A stretch of 64,000 nt of DNA from Methylobacterium sp. B4 (GCF_003201865.1 NZ_QJJJ01000001.1:434001-498000); one strand, 5' to 3'; numbered from the stretch's first letter, positions 38,701 to 49,854 are shown. Made by a program: numbers and translations. The notes: a model not told the origin generated them from the sequence alone.

Positions 38701-38969
38701 CGAGCCTGGAGCGGATGACCCCGGTTCTGATGACCGCGCTTTCGGCCGGCATCGCCCTGGTGCCGCTCCTCGTCGACGGCACGGCGCCGGGCAAGGAGAT
38801 CCTGCACCCGGTCGCGGTGACGATCTTCGGCGGCCTGATGAGCGCGACCCTGCTCGACGCGGTGCTGACCCCGGTCCTCGTGCTGATGTTCGGCGGCCGC
38901 GCCTTCGCCCGGCTGCACGCGCCCGCGACCCCCGACGGCCTGCACGCGCCCGTGCACGAGGCTTTTTGA
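35793..38969 (+). CDS. Heavy-metal efflux RND transporter (CusA/CzcA family)
   Basis: A 1058-residue RND pump with twelve predicted helices and two large periplasmic loops. TM1 is followed by [22 protein letters not shown]4 contains the proton-relay acids in [20 protein letters not shown]; the second half has [15 protein letters not shown]. From memory of CusA, its three metal-binding methionines would fall at [14 protein letters not shown] and RLDHML here, and none aligns exactly with Met, so copper(I)/silver transport is doubtful and a divalent metal or another cation is possible. An outer-membrane factor is not encoded in the window. It is co-transcribed with its adaptor. Confidence 0.92.
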   Translation: MFALLVRGALLNRVLVLALCLALVLAGGLALTRLPVDVLPDLNRPTVTVMTEAEGYAPPEVEQLVTYPIETRMNGLPGVTRVRSVSSAGLSIVTVEFAWETDLYRDRQFVAERLALVRSELPAGVTPQMGPVASIMGGILLVAVTGEASSPMQLRETADFTLRPRLLSIPGVAQVIPIGGEVRQFRVSPNPAAMRALGVSTEALTNALSGFGTNAGGGFSDANAREILIRNIGRTLNLEDLRNLVIPAGPQGATAAADLPGTGNPAIEGRVYLRQIAEVDFAPRPKRGDGGYRGEPAVILSVEKQPGIDTVRLTQSVEAALKEIAPSLPAGIDAQKILFRQADFIEASLTNLERVLLEAIAVVALVLFAFLMNVRTTLISLTAIPVSILATAVVFWLLGFSINTMTLGGLAIAIGELVDDAVVDVENIFRRLRENRAEGSPRSVFDVVVSASAEVRSGIVYATAIIVLVFVPLFALSGIEGRLFAPLGQAYIVAILASLLVSVTLTPVLASYLLPGMKSLAEHEPALVRRLKAGNAVVLKHALAHPRVLVTAVVLGVVGAGLAAAQLPRAFLPSFNEGSLTINATFRPGISLAESSRVGAIAERLLLDLPEVVTVGRRTGRAELDEHAEGVHSSDLEVRLRPGRPREAVIAEIRERLAVLPLTVNVGQPISHRLDHMLSGVRAEIALKLVGDDLDALRNAAEGLREEIAAEVPGVADLQVERQVRIPQLDIRVDYGRAALYGVSPASVVETIARLANGRTLSTIADGPRRFDVTLRLPEARRSPQALGDLLIETPSGWFPAREIADIRETDGPNQILRENGRRRIVVQANSDDRTDMGTIVAGIRRVIDGTRLPEGVSARLEGTYEAQGEAARTIGLLSLVSLTLVFALLHGRYRSVPLALIVMGNVPLALIGSVAALWIAGLPLSVASMIGFVTLTGIVARNGILKISHMLNLSLDEGLPLGPALVIRASLERMTPVLMTALSAGIALVPLLVDGTAPGKEILHPVAVTIFGGLMSATLLDAVLTPVLVLMFGGRAFARLHAPATPDGLHAPVHEAF

Positions 38970-38990
38970 ACCCCCTAACGGAGACGATCG

Positions 38991-39374
38991 ATGATCCGCG
39001 CGACACGAAGCGGCCTGTTCCTAGCTCTGACCCTGCTCGCAAGCCCGGCCTTCGCCCAGCACGCCGGCCACGACCACGCACACGGCCCCAATGGTGGCCG
39101 GATCGAGGGGGCCGGCGCCTGGCACGCCGAACTCGTGACGAAGGGCGAGGCCGTCGCGGTCTATCTCAGCGACACGAACGGCAAGCCGCTGCCGGTCGAC
39201 GGTTTCAAGGCCGTGGCGATCCTCAAGTCCGGGTCCAAGGCCGCACGGGTGCCCCTCGCCCCCGAGGGCGGTCGGCTCGTCGGCCGGGCAGAGGCGGCCC
39301 TCGGCGAGCAGCCCTCCGGCGCCGTGCGGATCACCGCCGCCGACGGCACCACCGCCAATGCCCGTTTCGATTGA
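38991..39374 (+). CDS. Secreted His-rich protein of the metal-efflux operon
   Basis: A 127-residue protein with a Sec signal peptide (1-22, ending PAFAQ) and a mature N-terminus [13 protein letters not shown]. The rest is a beta-rich domain ([30 protein letters not shown]) that resembles, by pattern, the extra domain at the N-terminus of the adaptor. It begins 21 bases after the RND gene. A periplasmic metal-binding accessory role is inferred from histidines and context; no named family was recognised. Confidence 0.7.
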   Translation: MIRATRSGLFLALTLLASPAFAQHAGHDHAHGPNGGRIEGAGAWHAELVTKGEAVAVYLSDTNGKPLPVDGFKAVAILKSGSKAARVPLAPEGGRLVGRAEAALGEQPSGAVRITAADGTTANARFD

Positions 39375-39399
39375 TCGCTCCGGACCAGGGATGCCGCCC

Positions 39400-39810
39400 A
39401 TGACGACGACCCTTCGCGCACCCCTTCGCGCACCCCTTCGCGCTGCCCTTCTCGCCTGCCTGCTCGCCGTCCCGGCGCTCGCCCAGGACGCGCATCGCCA
39501 CGACCATCACGGGCACGGCCGCAGCACCGTCGCGCCCGGCGACACGCCCGCGACGAAGGCGTTCCGCGATGCCGATGCGCGCATGCACCGCGAGATGGAC
39601 ATCCGCTATTCCAACGACGTCGATCTCGACTTCGTGCGCGGGATGATCCCCCACCATCGCGGCGCCGTCGCCATGGCGAGGGTCGCTCTCGACCATTCGA
39701 AGGACCCTGAGATCCGGAAGCTCGCCGAAGACATCATCAGGGCGCAGGACACCGAGATCGCGCAGATGGAGGCTTTCCTGAAGAGGAAGGAAGTCGCGAA
39801 GCCGAAGTGA
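39400..39810 (+). CDS. DUF305 (CopM-like) exported protein
   Basis: A 136-residue exported protein of the DUF305 family. A signal peptide with a short repeated APLR unit is followed by HRHDHHGHG and the four-helix DUF305 domain: [21 protein letters not shown] and [22 protein letters not shown]. CopM of Synechocystis, a DUF305 protein, binds copper in the periplasm, which supports a metal-binding role. The ATG at 39400 follows AGGG by nine bases; in-frame ATGs at 39391 and 39358 are less well placed. It is the last gene of the efflux locus. Confidence 0.87.
   Translation: MTTTLRAPLRAPLRAALLACLLAVPALAQDAHRHDHHGHGRSTVAPGDTPATKAFRDADARMHREMDIRYSNDVDLDFVRGMIPHHRGAVAMARVALDHSKDPEIRKLAEDIIRAQDTEIAQMEAFLKRKEVAKPK
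39411..39446 (+). repeat. Tandem 12-base repeat inside a signal peptide
   Basis: Two exact and one near-exact copies of CCTTCGCGCACC in the DUF305 gene, encoding the LRAP unit three times in the signal peptide n-region. The repeat length is a multiple of three, so copy-number change would lengthen or shorten the signal peptide without a frameshift. Confidence 0.75.
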
Positions 39811-40039
39811 CGCCGCCTCCGATGAAATCTGTCGGATCGCCATGGCGATTCAAAGTCGAAGCGATCCGCCGGCGCATCGGCTTGCGATGACCCGCGAACC
39901 GGCGCGAAAGCTTCGACCCGTCGCGAAGGGGCGCGCTGCCGGCGCGGGGCCCGGACTGCCCATCATTCGCTCATCCGGTCGCACTGGCCGAGTCAAACGG
40001 CCGGGCTAATTGAAACGCTTCCAGACAGGAAGCGAGTTC

Positions 40040-40537
40040 ATGAGCTTGAGCCTGACGCTCACCGTCAATGGTGAGACCCGCGCCATCGACCTCGACGATC
40101 CGCGCGTCACCCTCCTCGACCTCTTGCGCGAGCGCCTCGGCCTCACCGGCTCCAAGAAGGGCTGCGACCGGGGCCAGTGCGGCGCCTGCACGGTGCTGGT
40201 GAACGGGCGGCGGGTGAATGCCTGCCTCTCGCTCGCGATCAGCCTCGACGGGGCCGAGGTGTTGACCATCGAGGGGCTGGCACGGGGCGACGCGCTGCAC
40301 CCGGTCCAGGCCGCCTTCATCGAGCATGACGGCTTCCAGTGCGGCTTTTGCACCCCCGGCCAGATCATGAGCGCCGTTGGGCTGATCCGTGAGGGCCATG
40401 CGGGCGACGATCCCGAGCGGGTGCGCGAGGGCATGAGCGGCAATCTCTGCCGCTGCGGTGCCTATATCGGCATCACCCAGGCGGTCCTCGACGCGCAGGC
40501 GCGCCTTGCCGCGTCCGAACAGGGAGAGGCCGCGTGA
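40040..40537 (+). CDS. Molybdenum hydroxylase [2Fe-2S] subunit (PaoA/YagT-like)
   Basis: A 165-residue small subunit of a xanthine oxidase-family enzyme. The plant-type cluster uses C42, C47, C50 and C62 (GCDRGQCGAC); the second cluster uses C101, C104, C137 and C139 (CGFCTPGQ, CRCG). It relays electrons from the molybdenum site to FAD. The ATG at 40040 follows AGGA by nine bases; an upstream TTG adds ten residues. Unlike E. coli PaoA no Tat signal precedes it, so the complex should be cytoplasmic. It overlaps the FAD subunit by four bases. Confidence 0.93.
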   Translation: MSLSLTLTVNGETRAIDLDDPRVTLLDLLRERLGLTGSKKGCDRGQCGACTVLVNGRRVNACLSLAISLDGAEVLTIEGLARGDALHPVQAAFIEHDGFQCGFCTPGQIMSAVGLIREGHAGDDPERVREGMSGNLCRCGAYIGITQAVLDAQARLAASEQGEAA

Positions 40538-41586
40538 ACCGCTTCGACTACCTGCGTCCCGGCAGCGTCGCAGAGGCCGTGGCCGCGGCCGCCGAGCCGG
40601 GCTCGGCCTATCTCGCGGCCGGCACCAACCTTCTCGACCTGATGAAGGGCGGGGTCAGCCGGCCCACCCGCCTCGTGGACGTGACGCGTCTCTCGGGACT
40701 CGACCGGATCGAGCACCGGCCCGGCGGCGGATTCCGCGTCGGCGCGCTCGTACGCAACAGCGACCTCGCCTACGACGCCGGCTTCGCCGAGGCCCATCCT
40801 TCGGTGGCCGAAGCGCTCCTGTCGGGCGCCTCGGCGCAGTTGCGCAACGCCGCGACGGTGGCCGGCAACCTGATGCAGCGCACCCGCTGCCCGTACTTCT
40901 ACGACCCGGCCAGCGCCTGCAACAAGCGCGATCCCGGTGCCGGCTGCGAGGCGCGGGGCGGCGAGACGCGACTTCACGCCGTGCTCGGCTGGAGCGAGCA
41001 CTGCATCGCCACCCATCCCTCGGATTTCTGTGTGCCGCTGGTCGCGCTCGATGCCGCCGTCGAGATCGAGGGCAAGGCCGGTGCCCGGACGGTGCCGCTC
41101 GAGGCCTTCCACCGCCTGCCCGGGCAGGCGCCCGAGCGCGAAACGGTACTGGAGCCGAGCGACCTCGTCGTCGCCCTGAACCTGCCCGCGGAGGCCGCCG
41201 CCTTCGCCCGCCATTCCCGGTATCTCAAGGTCCGCGACCGCACCTCCTACGCCTTCGCCGTGGTCTCGGCGTCGGCCGCCCTGCGGCTCGACGGCGGGCA
41301 AATCGCCGAGGCCCGCCTCGCGCTCGGCGGCGTCGCGCTGAAGCCCTGGCGGGCGCGGGAAGCCGAAGCCGTCTTGTCGGGCGCCGAGCCCACCGAGGCG
41401 AGGTTTCGCGAGGCGGCCGACGCGGCCCTGGCCGCGGCGCGACCGTCGGGCGACAACGCCTTCAAGATCGAACTGGCCCGCCGCCTGATCGTGCGGACCC
41501 TCAGCCTCGCCGCCGCCGGTACGCCCGCGCGCATGCCGGCGTTTCCGGCCTCCGCCTTTGCATCGGGAGATGCGCTTCATGCCTGA
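40534..41586 (+). CDS. Molybdenum hydroxylase FAD subunit with [4Fe-4S] insertion (PaoB/YagS-like)
   Basis: A 350-residue medium subunit with a GTG start in the ATGA-type overlap. FAD-binding segments are AAGTNLLDLM and GASAQLRNAATVAGNLMQ. Cysteines C119, C129, C138 and C157 lie in CPYFYDPASACNKRDPGAGC and the segment after it, the extra [4Fe-4S] site of PaoB and 4-hydroxybenzoyl-CoA reductase relatives and absent from standard xanthine dehydrogenase. This places the enzyme with PaoABC-like aldehyde oxidoreductases. It overlaps the large subunit by eight bases. Confidence 0.93.
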   Translation: MNRFDYLRPGSVAEAVAAAAEPGSAYLAAGTNLLDLMKGGVSRPTRLVDVTRLSGLDRIEHRPGGGFRVGALVRNSDLAYDAGFAEAHPSVAEALLSGASAQLRNAATVAGNLMQRTRCPYFYDPASACNKRDPGAGCEARGGETRLHAVLGWSEHCIATHPSDFCVPLVALDAAVEIEGKAGARTVPLEAFHRLPGQAPERETVLEPSDLVVALNLPAEAAAFARHSRYLKVRDRTSYAFAVVSASAALRLDGGQIAEARLALGGVALKPWRAREAEAVLSGAEPTEARFREAADAALAAARPSGDNAFKIELARRLIVRTLSLAAAGTPARMPAFPASAFASGDALHA

Positions 41587-43822
41587 TATCGCTTACGAGC
41601 AGGCCCGGCACGGGTCGAGCATCGGCCAGCCGCTGACGCGCCGCGACGGCCTCCTGAAGGTGACGGGGGCAGCGACCTACGCCGCCGACAATAAGCTCGA
41701 GGGGCTTCTCCACGCGGTGATCGCGGTCAGCCGCATCGCCCGCGGCCGGGTGGCGAGCCTCGACGTGGCTGCGGCCAAGGCCCATCCCGGCGTGGTCGAG
41801 GTGATGACGGGCGCCAATGCGCCGCGGCTCGCCCAGGACCCGGACGCGAAGGACAACCCCTTCATGTTCCGGCTCGACCTGCTCCAGAGCGATCGGGTCC
41901 GCTACGCGCACCAGCCCATCGCGGTGGTGATTGCCGAGACCCTGGAAGCGGCCACCGAGGGGGCCGAACTGCTTGCGCCCCGCTACGAGGTGGAGCCGCC
42001 CCGGATCGGGCTCGACGTGACCGAGCCGCACGAGCCGCCCACGGTCGGCGCGGGCGACAAGACCGGTGCCTCCCACGGCGATATCGAGGCCGGGCTGGCC
42101 GGAGCCGAGCGCCGGGTCGAGGCGGTCTACGAGACGGCGGCGCAGTACCACAACGCGCTGGAGCCCCACGCCGTCGTCGCGCGCTGGGAGGGCGAACGCC
42201 TTATCGTCGATACGCCGAGCCAGGGGCTCGCCATGGCGAAGCTGCGTCTGGCCGGGCTTTTCGGCATCGACCCGAAGAACATCCTGGTCCGCTCGCCCTT
42301 CCTCGGCGGCGGCTTCGGCTCGAAGGGCTTCCTGTCCGGGCCTCAGGTGCTCGGCGTGATGGCGGCCAAGCTCGTCGGCCGTCCGGTGAAGCTGGTGCTG
42401 CGCCGGGAGCAGATGTTCGGCCCCGTCGGCCACCGCGCCGAGACCCGCCAGACCCTGCGGCTCGGCACCGACGAGACCGGCGCGCTCACCGCTCTCGATC
42501 ATCACACGCTCACGGCCACCAGCAGCTTCGACGAGTTCTACGAGCCGGCCAGCGCCCTCTCGCGCTACCTTTACGCCGCGCCCGCGCTCTCGACGGGGCA
42601 CTCGGGCGTGCGGGTCGATACCGGCACCCCGCTCTTCATGCGCGCGCCCGGCGAGGCCTCGGGCAGTGTGGCGCTGGAGGGCGCCATCGACGAGATGGCG
42701 GAGGCCTGCGGCCTCGACCCGCTCGAATTCCGCCTCAAGAACTACGCCGAGGCCGAGCCGATCTCGGGCCGGCCCTTCTCCTCGAAGGCCCTGCGCGATT
42801 GCTACGCGCAGGGGGCCGCCCGGTTCGGTTGGGACAAGCGCGCCCCGACCCCCCGCTCCATGCGCGACGCGGCCGGACGGCTCGTCGGCTACGGCGTGGG
42901 CACAGCCCTTTTCCCGGCCCTGATGATGCAGGCCGAGGCCCGGGCCGAGATCCGCGCCGACGGCACCGGCACCATGGCGCTCGGCGCCCACGACATGGGT
43001 CAGGGTGCCTGGACCGCGCTGGCCCAGATCGCCGCCGATGGGCTCGGGATCGACCTCGACCGGCTCGATTTCCAGAGCGGGACCTCCGACCTTCCGAATG
43101 CCGGCATCGCCGGCGGCTCGGCCCACACGGCGACCGCCGGCTCGGCGGTTCACACGGCGGCGGCGGCGGTGCTGGCGCAACTCGCAGACCTCGCCACGAA
43201 CGACGAGCGCTCGGCTCTCTACGGCGCCGGCAACGCGGGCGTGTACGGACGGGCGGGCCGGCTGGTGCGCCGGGACGACGAGGGCCGCAGCGAATCCTTC
43301 TCCGAGATCCTGACCCGGGCGGGCCGTGCCTCCGTCTCGGCGCAGAGGCAGGCCTCGGCCGATCCGGCCGCGCGCGAGGCCTACGCCATGCACGCCCACG
43401 GCGCGGTCTTCGCCGAGGTCAGCGTCGATCCCGATCTCGGGCAGATCCGCGTGACGCGCCTGGTCGGCGCCTTCGCAGCGGGGCGGATCGTCAATCCGCG
43501 CCTCGTCCAGAGCCAATATTACGGCGGGATGATCTGGGGCGTGTCCTTTGCCTTGCACGAGAACGCGGTGGTCGATCCGCGCTCGGGCCGGGTCATGAAC
43601 GCCAATCTCGGCGAGTACCACGTGCCGGTGAACGCCGACGTACCTTCCATCGAGGCGATTCTCGTGGAGGAGCACGATCCGCACGTGAACCCGCTCGGCA
43701 TCAAGGGCGTGGGCGAGATCGGCATCACCGGCACGGCGGGCGCGATCGCCAACGCGGTCTACCACGCGACGGGTGTCCGGGTGCGCAAGACGCCGATCAC
43801 GCTCGACCGGCTTCTGGGCTGA
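41579..43822 (+). CDS. Molybdenum hydroxylase large subunit (PaoC/YagR-like)
   Basis: A 747-residue molybdopterin-binding catalytic subunit of the xanthine oxidase family. It shows GGGFGSKG (pterin contact), the C-terminal catalytic glutamate E713 in KGVGEIGITG, and LRRLGTDETGALTALDHH-like family segments. PaoABC-type enzymes oxidise aromatic and other aldehydes to acids using a molybdopterin-cytosine dinucleotide cofactor; the natural substrate here is unknown. GGGAGA precedes the start, which lies inside the end of the FAD subunit gene. No PaoD/XdhC-type maturation chaperone gene follows. Confidence 0.93.
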   Translation: MPDIAYEQARHGSSIGQPLTRRDGLLKVTGAATYAADNKLEGLLHAVIAVSRIARGRVASLDVAAAKAHPGVVEVMTGANAPRLAQDPDAKDNPFMFRLDLLQSDRVRYAHQPIAVVIAETLEAATEGAELLAPRYEVEPPRIGLDVTEPHEPPTVGAGDKTGASHGDIEAGLAGAERRVEAVYETAAQYHNALEPHAVVARWEGERLIVDTPSQGLAMAKLRLAGLFGIDPKNILVRSPFLGGGFGSKGFLSGPQVLGVMAAKLVGRPVKLVLRREQMFGPVGHRAETRQTLRLGTDETGALTALDHHTLTATSSFDEFYEPASALSRYLYAAPALSTGHSGVRVDTGTPLFMRAPGEASGSVALEGAIDEMAEACGLDPLEFRLKNYAEAEPISGRPFSSKALRDCYAQGAARFGWDKRAPTPRSMRDAAGRLVGYGVGTALFPALMMQAEARAEIRADGTGTMALGAHDMGQGAWTALAQIAADGLGIDLDRLDFQSGTSDLPNAGIAGGSAHTATAGSAVHTAAAAVLAQLADLATNDERSALYGAGNAGVYGRAGRLVRRDDEGRSESFSEILTRAGRASVSAQRQASADPAAREAYAMHAHGAVFAEVSVDPDLGQIRVTRLVGAFAAGRIVNPRLVQSQYYGGMIWGVSFALHENAVVDPRSGRVMNANLGEYHVPVNADVPSIEAILVEEHDPHVNPLGIKGVGEIGITGTAGAIANAVYHATGVRVRKTPITLDRLLG

Positions 43823-43846
43823 CGAGGACGGTCGGCGTCCTCTCGT

Positions 43847-43938
43847 CGTCGCGAGGCGGAGCCGGAGCGATCCAGCGCGCTGAGTTATCTTGAGATGTCG
43901 CGCTCCTGGATCGCTTCGCCTGACGGCTCGCGATGACG
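43847..43938 (+). repeat. Intergenic palindromic repeat, copy 2 (partly coding)
   Basis: The second copy of the palindromic element, with GATCCAGCGCG on the left, GTCGCGCTCCTGGATCGCTTCGC on the right and a CTCGCGATGACG end. It lies between the convergent large-subunit and CinA-type genes. Bases 43885-43938 also encode the last 17 residues and stop of the CinA-type protein, read on the minus strand. Confidence 0.75.
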
Positions 43939-44436
43939 GGAAGTCCCGAGCGCCTCGTCGAGAAGGCCTAACGCCTCCGCCACCGACAGCCGCCGGATCT
44001 CCGCCCGGCCCGGATCGCCGAAGCGCCGCTCGACGTGGCGCGTCGGCGTGTTCCGTGCGGCGAGCCCGAGATGCACCAGCCCGACCGGCTTCCCGTCGCT
44101 GCCGCCGCCCGGCCCGGCGATCCCGGTGATCGAGACCGCCACGTCGGCCCGCGAGGCCGCGAGCGCGCCCTCCGCCATGGCGCGGGCGACCGGCTCGCTC
44201 ACCGCGCCGTGCTCCGCGATCAGGGCCATGGGCACGCCGATGGATTCGGCCTTGGCCTCGTTGGAATAGGTGACGAAGCCGCGCTCGACCACCGCCGAGG
44301 AGCCGGGCACGGCGGTGAGCAATCCGGCCACGAGACCGCCGGTGCAGGATTCGGCGGTTGCGATTCTCTTGCCGGACGCCGCGTAGGCTCGCACCAGCGC
44401 CTCGGCGCGGGCGAGCAACGCGGCGTCGGCGATCAC
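43885..44436 (-). CDS. pncC: CinA C-terminal family amidase (PncC)
   Basis: A 183-residue single-domain nicotinamide-nucleotide amidase, the CinA C-terminal type, which recycles NMN formed by bacterial DNA ligase. Motifs are [45 protein letters not shown] and [17 protein letters not shown]. It starts at GTG in a GTGA overlap with ispDF. Its last residues ([18 protein letters not shown]) are encoded by the palindromic repeat and are not part of the family fold. Confidence 0.9.
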   Translation of the reverse strand: MIADAALLARAEALVRAYAASGKRIATAESCTGGLVAGLLTAVPGSSAVVERGFVTYSNEAKAESIGVPMALIAEHGAVSEPVARAMAEGALAASRADVAVSITGIAGPGGGSDGKPVGLVHLGLAARNTPTRHVERRFGDPGRAEIRRLSVAEALGLLDEALGTSRHREPSGEAIQERDISR

Positions 44437-45755
44437 GAGCGGCGCTCGGCGGTCTCGGCCTCGGTCTCGAGCTCGGCGCAGACCTCCGGCAGCCGCACCG
44501 TGGCGGCGGCCTGGGCGGCGAGTCCCTCGGCGCGGCCGACGAAGCCGAGCTTCTCCGTGGTCGTCGCCTTGATGGACACCGAGGAGAGCGGCACGCCGGC
44601 CACTTCGGCGATGCGGGTGCGGATCGCCTCGCGGTGCTGGCCGATGCGCGGCGCCTCCGCCAGCACGGTCACGTCGAGATGGTCGATCTTGCCGCCGCGC
44701 GCCCGCACCAGCTCGCAGGCATGGGCCAGGAACTGATCGGAGGCCGCCCCGCGCCACTTCTCGTCGGAGGGCGGGAAGTGGGTGCCGATGTCGCCGTCGG
44801 CGATGGCACCGAGCAGCGCGTCGGTCAGCGCGTGCAGCGCCACGTCGCCATCCGAATGCGCGAGCACGCCGCGATCGGCCGGGATCTTCACGCCGCCGAG
44901 CCAGACATGGTCGCCCTCCGTGAAGGCGTGAACGTCGAAGCCGGTGCCGAGGCGGGTCACGTAGGTCGTCATGGGTTCCTCAGATATCGCGGAGGCGCTG
45001 CCGGAGGAAGCCCGGCCGGAGAAAGCCCGGTCCGCCTCGATCAGGTCTGCGGCCTGGGTGATCTTCCGGTTGCGGGCATCGCCCTCGAACACCACGACCG
45101 ACAGCCCCGCCCATTCGGCCAGCGCCCCGTCATCGGTGAAGCCGTCCTGCTCCGCGTCCACGGCCCGGCGGTGAGCATCGAGCAGGGCGCCGAAGCGGAA
45201 GCTCTGCGGCGTCTGCACGGCGCGCAGGGTCTCGCGGGCCGGCGTCTCGTGGACGCGGCCGATCCCCGGGGCGATCGCCTCCACCCGCTTGATCGTATCG
45301 GTGACCGCCACGCCCGGCACCGCCGCCCCGTGGGCGTCGCCGGCCGCGACGGCACGGGCGATCAGCCCCTCGTCGACGAAGGGACGCGCGGCGTCGTGGA
45401 CCAGCACGAGATCGGGCGCCCCGATGCGCGCCAGACCTTCGAGGCCGGCCCGCACCGATTGCTGGCGGGTCGCCCCGCCCGGGACCGGCTCGGCCAGCTT
45501 CACCCGCTGGGCCGGTTCGAGTTCGGCGAGACATTCGCGGTAAAAATCCTGCGCGTCGACCGCGATCACGGGCTGGATGCGGGCGATCTGCGCCGAGCCC
45601 GCCAGGGCGGCGAGCGTCCGCGTCAGCACCGCCCGGCCGCCGACGCGGCGATACTGCTTGGGCAGGTCGCCGCCGACGCGCAGGCCCTTGCCGGCCGCCA
45701 CCACGACGGCGGCCACGGTTCGACTGCCCGGCTCAAGCGCGGTGTGATCGGACAT
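44433..45755 (-). CDS. ispDF: Bifunctional IspD/IspF isoprenoid enzyme
   Basis: A 440-residue fusion for two steps of the MEP pathway. The N-terminal IspD domain ([31 protein letters not shown]) makes CDP-methylerythritol; the C-terminal IspF domain (about 280-440) makes the cyclodiphosphate, with metal ligands in GFDVHAF and [12 protein letters not shown]. Fusion is typical of alpha- and epsilonproteobacteria. The ATG at 45755 has GAGG at a good distance; a GTG 24 bases upstream is possible. Coupled with the CinA-type gene. Confidence 0.95.
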   Translation of the reverse strand: MSDHTALEPGSRTVAAVVVAAGKGLRVGGDLPKQYRRVGGRAVLTRTLAALAGSAQIARIQPVIAVDAQDFYRECLAELEPAQRVKLAEPVPGGATRQQSVRAGLEGLARIGAPDLVLVHDAARPFVDEGLIARAVAAGDAHGAAVPGVAVTDTIKRVEAIAPGIGRVHETPARETLRAVQTPQSFRFGALLDAHRRAVDAEQDGFTDDGALAEWAGLSVVVFEGDARNRKITQAADLIEADRAFSGRASSGSASAISEEPMTTYVTRLGTGFDVHAFTEGDHVWLGGVKIPADRGVLAHSDGDVALHALTDALLGAIADGDIGTHFPPSDEKWRGAASDQFLAHACELVRARGGKIDHLDVTVLAEAPRIGQHREAIRTRIAEVAGVPLSSVSIKATTTEKLGFVGRAEGLAAQAAATVRLPEVCAELETEAETAERRS

Positions 45756-45957
45756 GCTCGGGCCTCGGACTGCGGACACGGGAGAGGGATGGCGGGTTTC
45801 GCGCTCTTAGTGCGGTTGCCGCGCGCGAGGCAAACGGCGAGCGGCCGCCGACCCGCATCACCGGCCCGATGCGGCAAGCCTGCGCGGCTGAATGCTCGGA
45901 ACGCATGGGGGATTGCGTGAAAGCAGCGCTTGCGTCCCTGCTTGTTTTGGCTACTTA

Positions 45958-45967
45958 TTGTGCACAA
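45958..45967. promoter_or_regulatory. Palindrome at the dusB start
   Basis: A perfect 10-base palindrome TTGTGCACAA whose last base is the A of the dusB ATG, preceded by an AT-richer stretch. It could be an operator overlapping the translation start, or a leaderless-type start region since no ribosome site is seen. The TGCAC core resembles an NtrC half-site, but no second half-site at the usual spacing is present. Confidence 0.3.
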
Positions 45968-46998
45968 TGACACCTGACCATTATTTGAGCGCTCTGCGCG
46001 TTGGGGCTGATCGGGAGGCGGCGGGCCCGCCCGTCCTGCTGGCACCCCTGTCGGGTGTCACCGATCTCCACATGCGCCGCCTCGCACGGGGGCTCGGGGC
46101 GAGCGCTGTCGTCTCCGAGATGGTCGCGGCGGCCGAACTCGCGAAGGGCGACGCCGAATCGCGGGTGCGGGCGGAGGGCGCCGCGGTAAGTCCGCATGTC
46201 GTCCAACTCGCCGGCTGCGCCCCCGAGCCGATGGCCGAGGCCGCGCGCATCGCCGTGGCGAACGGGGCGGACGCCATCGACGTCAACATGGGCTGCCCGG
46301 CGAAGACCGTGACCGGAGGCGAATCCGGCTCGGCCTTGATGCGCGACCTCGATCACGCCGCCCGCCTGCTCGCCGCGGTGCGCGGGGCCGTCACCGTCCC
46401 GGTGACGGTGAAGATGCGCCTGGGCTGGGATCACGCCAGCCTCAACGCGCCCGAACTCGCGCGCCGGGCCGAAGCGCTCGGTCTGAACGGCGTCACGGTC
46501 CACGGCCGTACCCGCCAGCAATTCTACAAGGGCCGGGCCGACTGGTCGGCGATCCGGCCCGTGGTCGAGGCGGTGGGCATCCCCGTGATCGCCAACGGCG
46601 ACGTCACCTCTCTGGAGGAGGCCCGCGCCTGCCTCACGCAATCGGGAGCGGCGGGCGTGATGGTCGGACGGGCGGCGGTGGGCCGGCCCTGGCTCGTCGG
46701 CGAAATCGCCGCCGGGCTTGCCGGCCGCGCCGTGGTGCCGCTCTCCCGCGCGGCCCGGGCAGAGGTCGCGGCCACGCATTACCAGGGGCTGATCGCCCTC
46801 TACGGCGCGGCGATGGGCGTGCGCCACGCCCGCAAGCATCTGGCGGCGTATGCCGACGCGGCCGGCCCGGGCGCCCTCACGCCCGAGGACCGACGGCGCC
46901 TCGTCACCACCTCCGATCCGGCGGAGGCATTGTGCCTCCTGCGGCGCGCATTCCTCGAACCGGCCAGGGCGGATGCGTCCCTCGGCGAGGCGGCCTGA
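45967..46998 (+). CDS. dusB: tRNA-dihydrouridine synthase DusB (NifR3)
   Basis: A 343-residue flavin enzyme that reduces uridines in the tRNA D-loop. It has [14 protein letters not shown], the catalytic cysteine in [32 protein letters not shown] and [12 protein letters not shown]. In alphaproteobacteria this gene (nifR3) leads the ntrBC operon, as here: its TGA overlaps the ntrB ATG. The ATG at 45967 lacks a clear Shine-Dalgarno; upstream in-frame sequence is not family-like. Confidence 0.95.
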   Translation: MTPDHYLSALRVGADREAAGPPVLLAPLSGVTDLHMRRLARGLGASAVVSEMVAAAELAKGDAESRVRAEGAAVSPHVVQLAGCAPEPMAEAARIAVANGADAIDVNMGCPAKTVTGGESGSALMRDLDHAARLLAAVRGAVTVPVTVKMRLGWDHASLNAPELARRAEALGLNGVTVHGRTRQQFYKGRADWSAIRPVVEAVGIPVIANGDVTSLEEARACLTQSGAAGVMVGRAAVGRPWLVGEIAAGLAGRAVVPLSRAARAEVAATHYQGLIALYGAAMGVRHARKHLAAYADAAGPGALTPEDRRRLVTTSDPAEALCLLRRAFLEPARADASLGEAA

Positions 46999-48131
46999 TG
47001 CCCTTTTCCGATGAGCCCGCCCCCGAAGCCCTGCCCCCGGCCGAGGCGGTGCTGAACTCTCTGCCGCTGCCGGTGCTCACCATCGGCCCGGACGAGCGCA
47101 TCCTTCGGGTCAACCACGCCGCCGAACTCTTCTTCGACGCGTCCGCCCGGCTGATGCTGCGCGGGCGGTTGCGCGACATCATCCCGTTCTCCTCGCCGAT
47201 CATCGCCCTCGTCACCGAGGTGCGGCGGCGGCGCTCCTCGGTCTCGGAATACCGGGTCGAGCTGGTCCAGCCCCGCTCCGGCCAGGAGCGCAGCGTCGAC
47301 GTCTTCGCCACGCCCCTGCGCGACGAGGACGACTCGGTGGTGCTGATGCTCCAGGAGCGCACCATCGCCGACAAGATGAACCGGCAGCTGACCCATCGCG
47401 GCGCCGCCCGCTCGATGATCGCGCTCGGCGCCATGCTCGCCCACGAGATCAAGAATCCGCTCGCCGGCATCCGCGGCGCGGCGCAGCTGCTGGAGCAGGA
47501 GAGCGACGAGGAGGATCGCCTCCTCACTCGCCTCATCTGCGACGAATCTGACCGGATCGTGCGCATCGTCGAGCGCATGGAGCTGTTCGGCGACGAGCGT
47601 CCGGTCGAGCGCGGCCCCGTCAACGTCCACGGCGTGCTCGATCAGGTGAAGCGCTCGGCCCAGTCGGGTTTCGCCCGGCACATCCGCTTCATCGAGAACT
47701 ACGACCCTTCCCTGCCGCCCGTGCTCGGCAACCGGGATCAGCTGATCCAGGTGATCCTGAACCTCGTGAAGAACGCGGCGGAGGCCATCGGCACGGATAC
47801 GGTCGAGGGCGAGATCACCCTCTCCACCGCGTTCCGCACCGGCCTGCGCCTGCAGATTCCCGGCTCGCGCGAGCGCGTCAGCCTGCCCATCGAGGTCGCG
47901 GTGCGCGACAACGGGCCGGGCATTCCGCCCGACATGTTATCCGACCTGTTCGACCCCTTCGTCACCACCAAGGCGCAGGGGTCCGGCCTCGGACTTGCAT
48001 TGGTGGCCAAGATCGTCGGCGACCATGGGGGCATCGTCGAATGCGATCCCGTTCCCCGCCGCACCGCCTTCCGGATCCTGCTGCCGATGTCGAGCGCCCG
48101 CGACGGGCGTGAATCGGTCGCGGAGCGCTGA
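46998..48131 (+). CDS. ntrB: Nitrogen regulation sensor kinase NtrB
   Basis: A soluble 377-residue kinase: PAS domain (about 18-125), HisKA with H149 ([15 protein letters not shown]) and HATPase_c ([27 protein letters not shown]). It phosphorylates NtrC under nitrogen limitation under control of PII proteins. It starts in a TGATG overlap with dusB and precedes ntrC by 10 bases. Confidence 0.95.
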   Translation: MPFSDEPAPEALPPAEAVLNSLPLPVLTIGPDERILRVNHAAELFFDASARLMLRGRLRDIIPFSSPIIALVTEVRRRRSSVSEYRVELVQPRSGQERSVDVFATPLRDEDDSVVLMLQERTIADKMNRQLTHRGAARSMIALGAMLAHEIKNPLAGIRGAAQLLEQESDEEDRLLTRLICDESDRIVRIVERMELFGDERPVERGPVNVHGVLDQVKRSAQSGFARHIRFIENYDPSLPPVLGNRDQLIQVILNLVKNAAEAIGTDTVEGEITLSTAFRTGLRLQIPGSRERVSLPIEVAVRDNGPGIPPDMLSDLFDPFVTTKAQGSGLGLALVAKIVGDHGGIVECDPVPRRTAFRILLPMSSARDGRESVAER

Positions 48132-48141
48132 GTCGAGAGCC

Positions 48142-49617
<1,476 letters not shown>

Positions 49618-49637
49618 GGCCAACGGCGCCGTCGCCG

Positions 49638-49725
49638 GCATTGCGAGGCGAAGCCGCGACGATTCAGGGCGCGACGTCTCCGGATATGTCGCGCCCTGGA
49701 TCGCTTGGCTGACGCTCGCGATGAG
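49638..49725 (+). repeat. Intergenic palindromic repeat, copy 3
   Basis: The third copy, CATTGCGAGGCGAAGCCGC, ATTCAGGGCGCGACGTC, GTCGCGCCCTGGATCGCTTGG and CTCGCGATGAG in order. The inner arms CAGGGCGCGAC / GTCGCGCCCTG pair perfectly. It sits directly after ntrC and may separate ntrBC transcription from the helicase and ntrYX. Confidence 0.75.
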
Positions 49726-49854
49726 AAAAGCAGGCCAAGCCCAAGGCGTTCAAACGGAAAAGCCTCTGCCGAAGCGATTCGGCAGCTCGGCGCGAACCGT
49801 CACCACCGCATTCTCCCTCTGTTCTCCACGGCCGCGCTTCGTTAAAGGCGCGCC

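Noticed and set aside
45948..45964. Sigma-54 promoter before dusB (TTGGCTACTTATTGTGC)
   Set aside because: The GG and GC elements are 11 bases apart instead of 10 and would lie on the start codon, leaving no leader.
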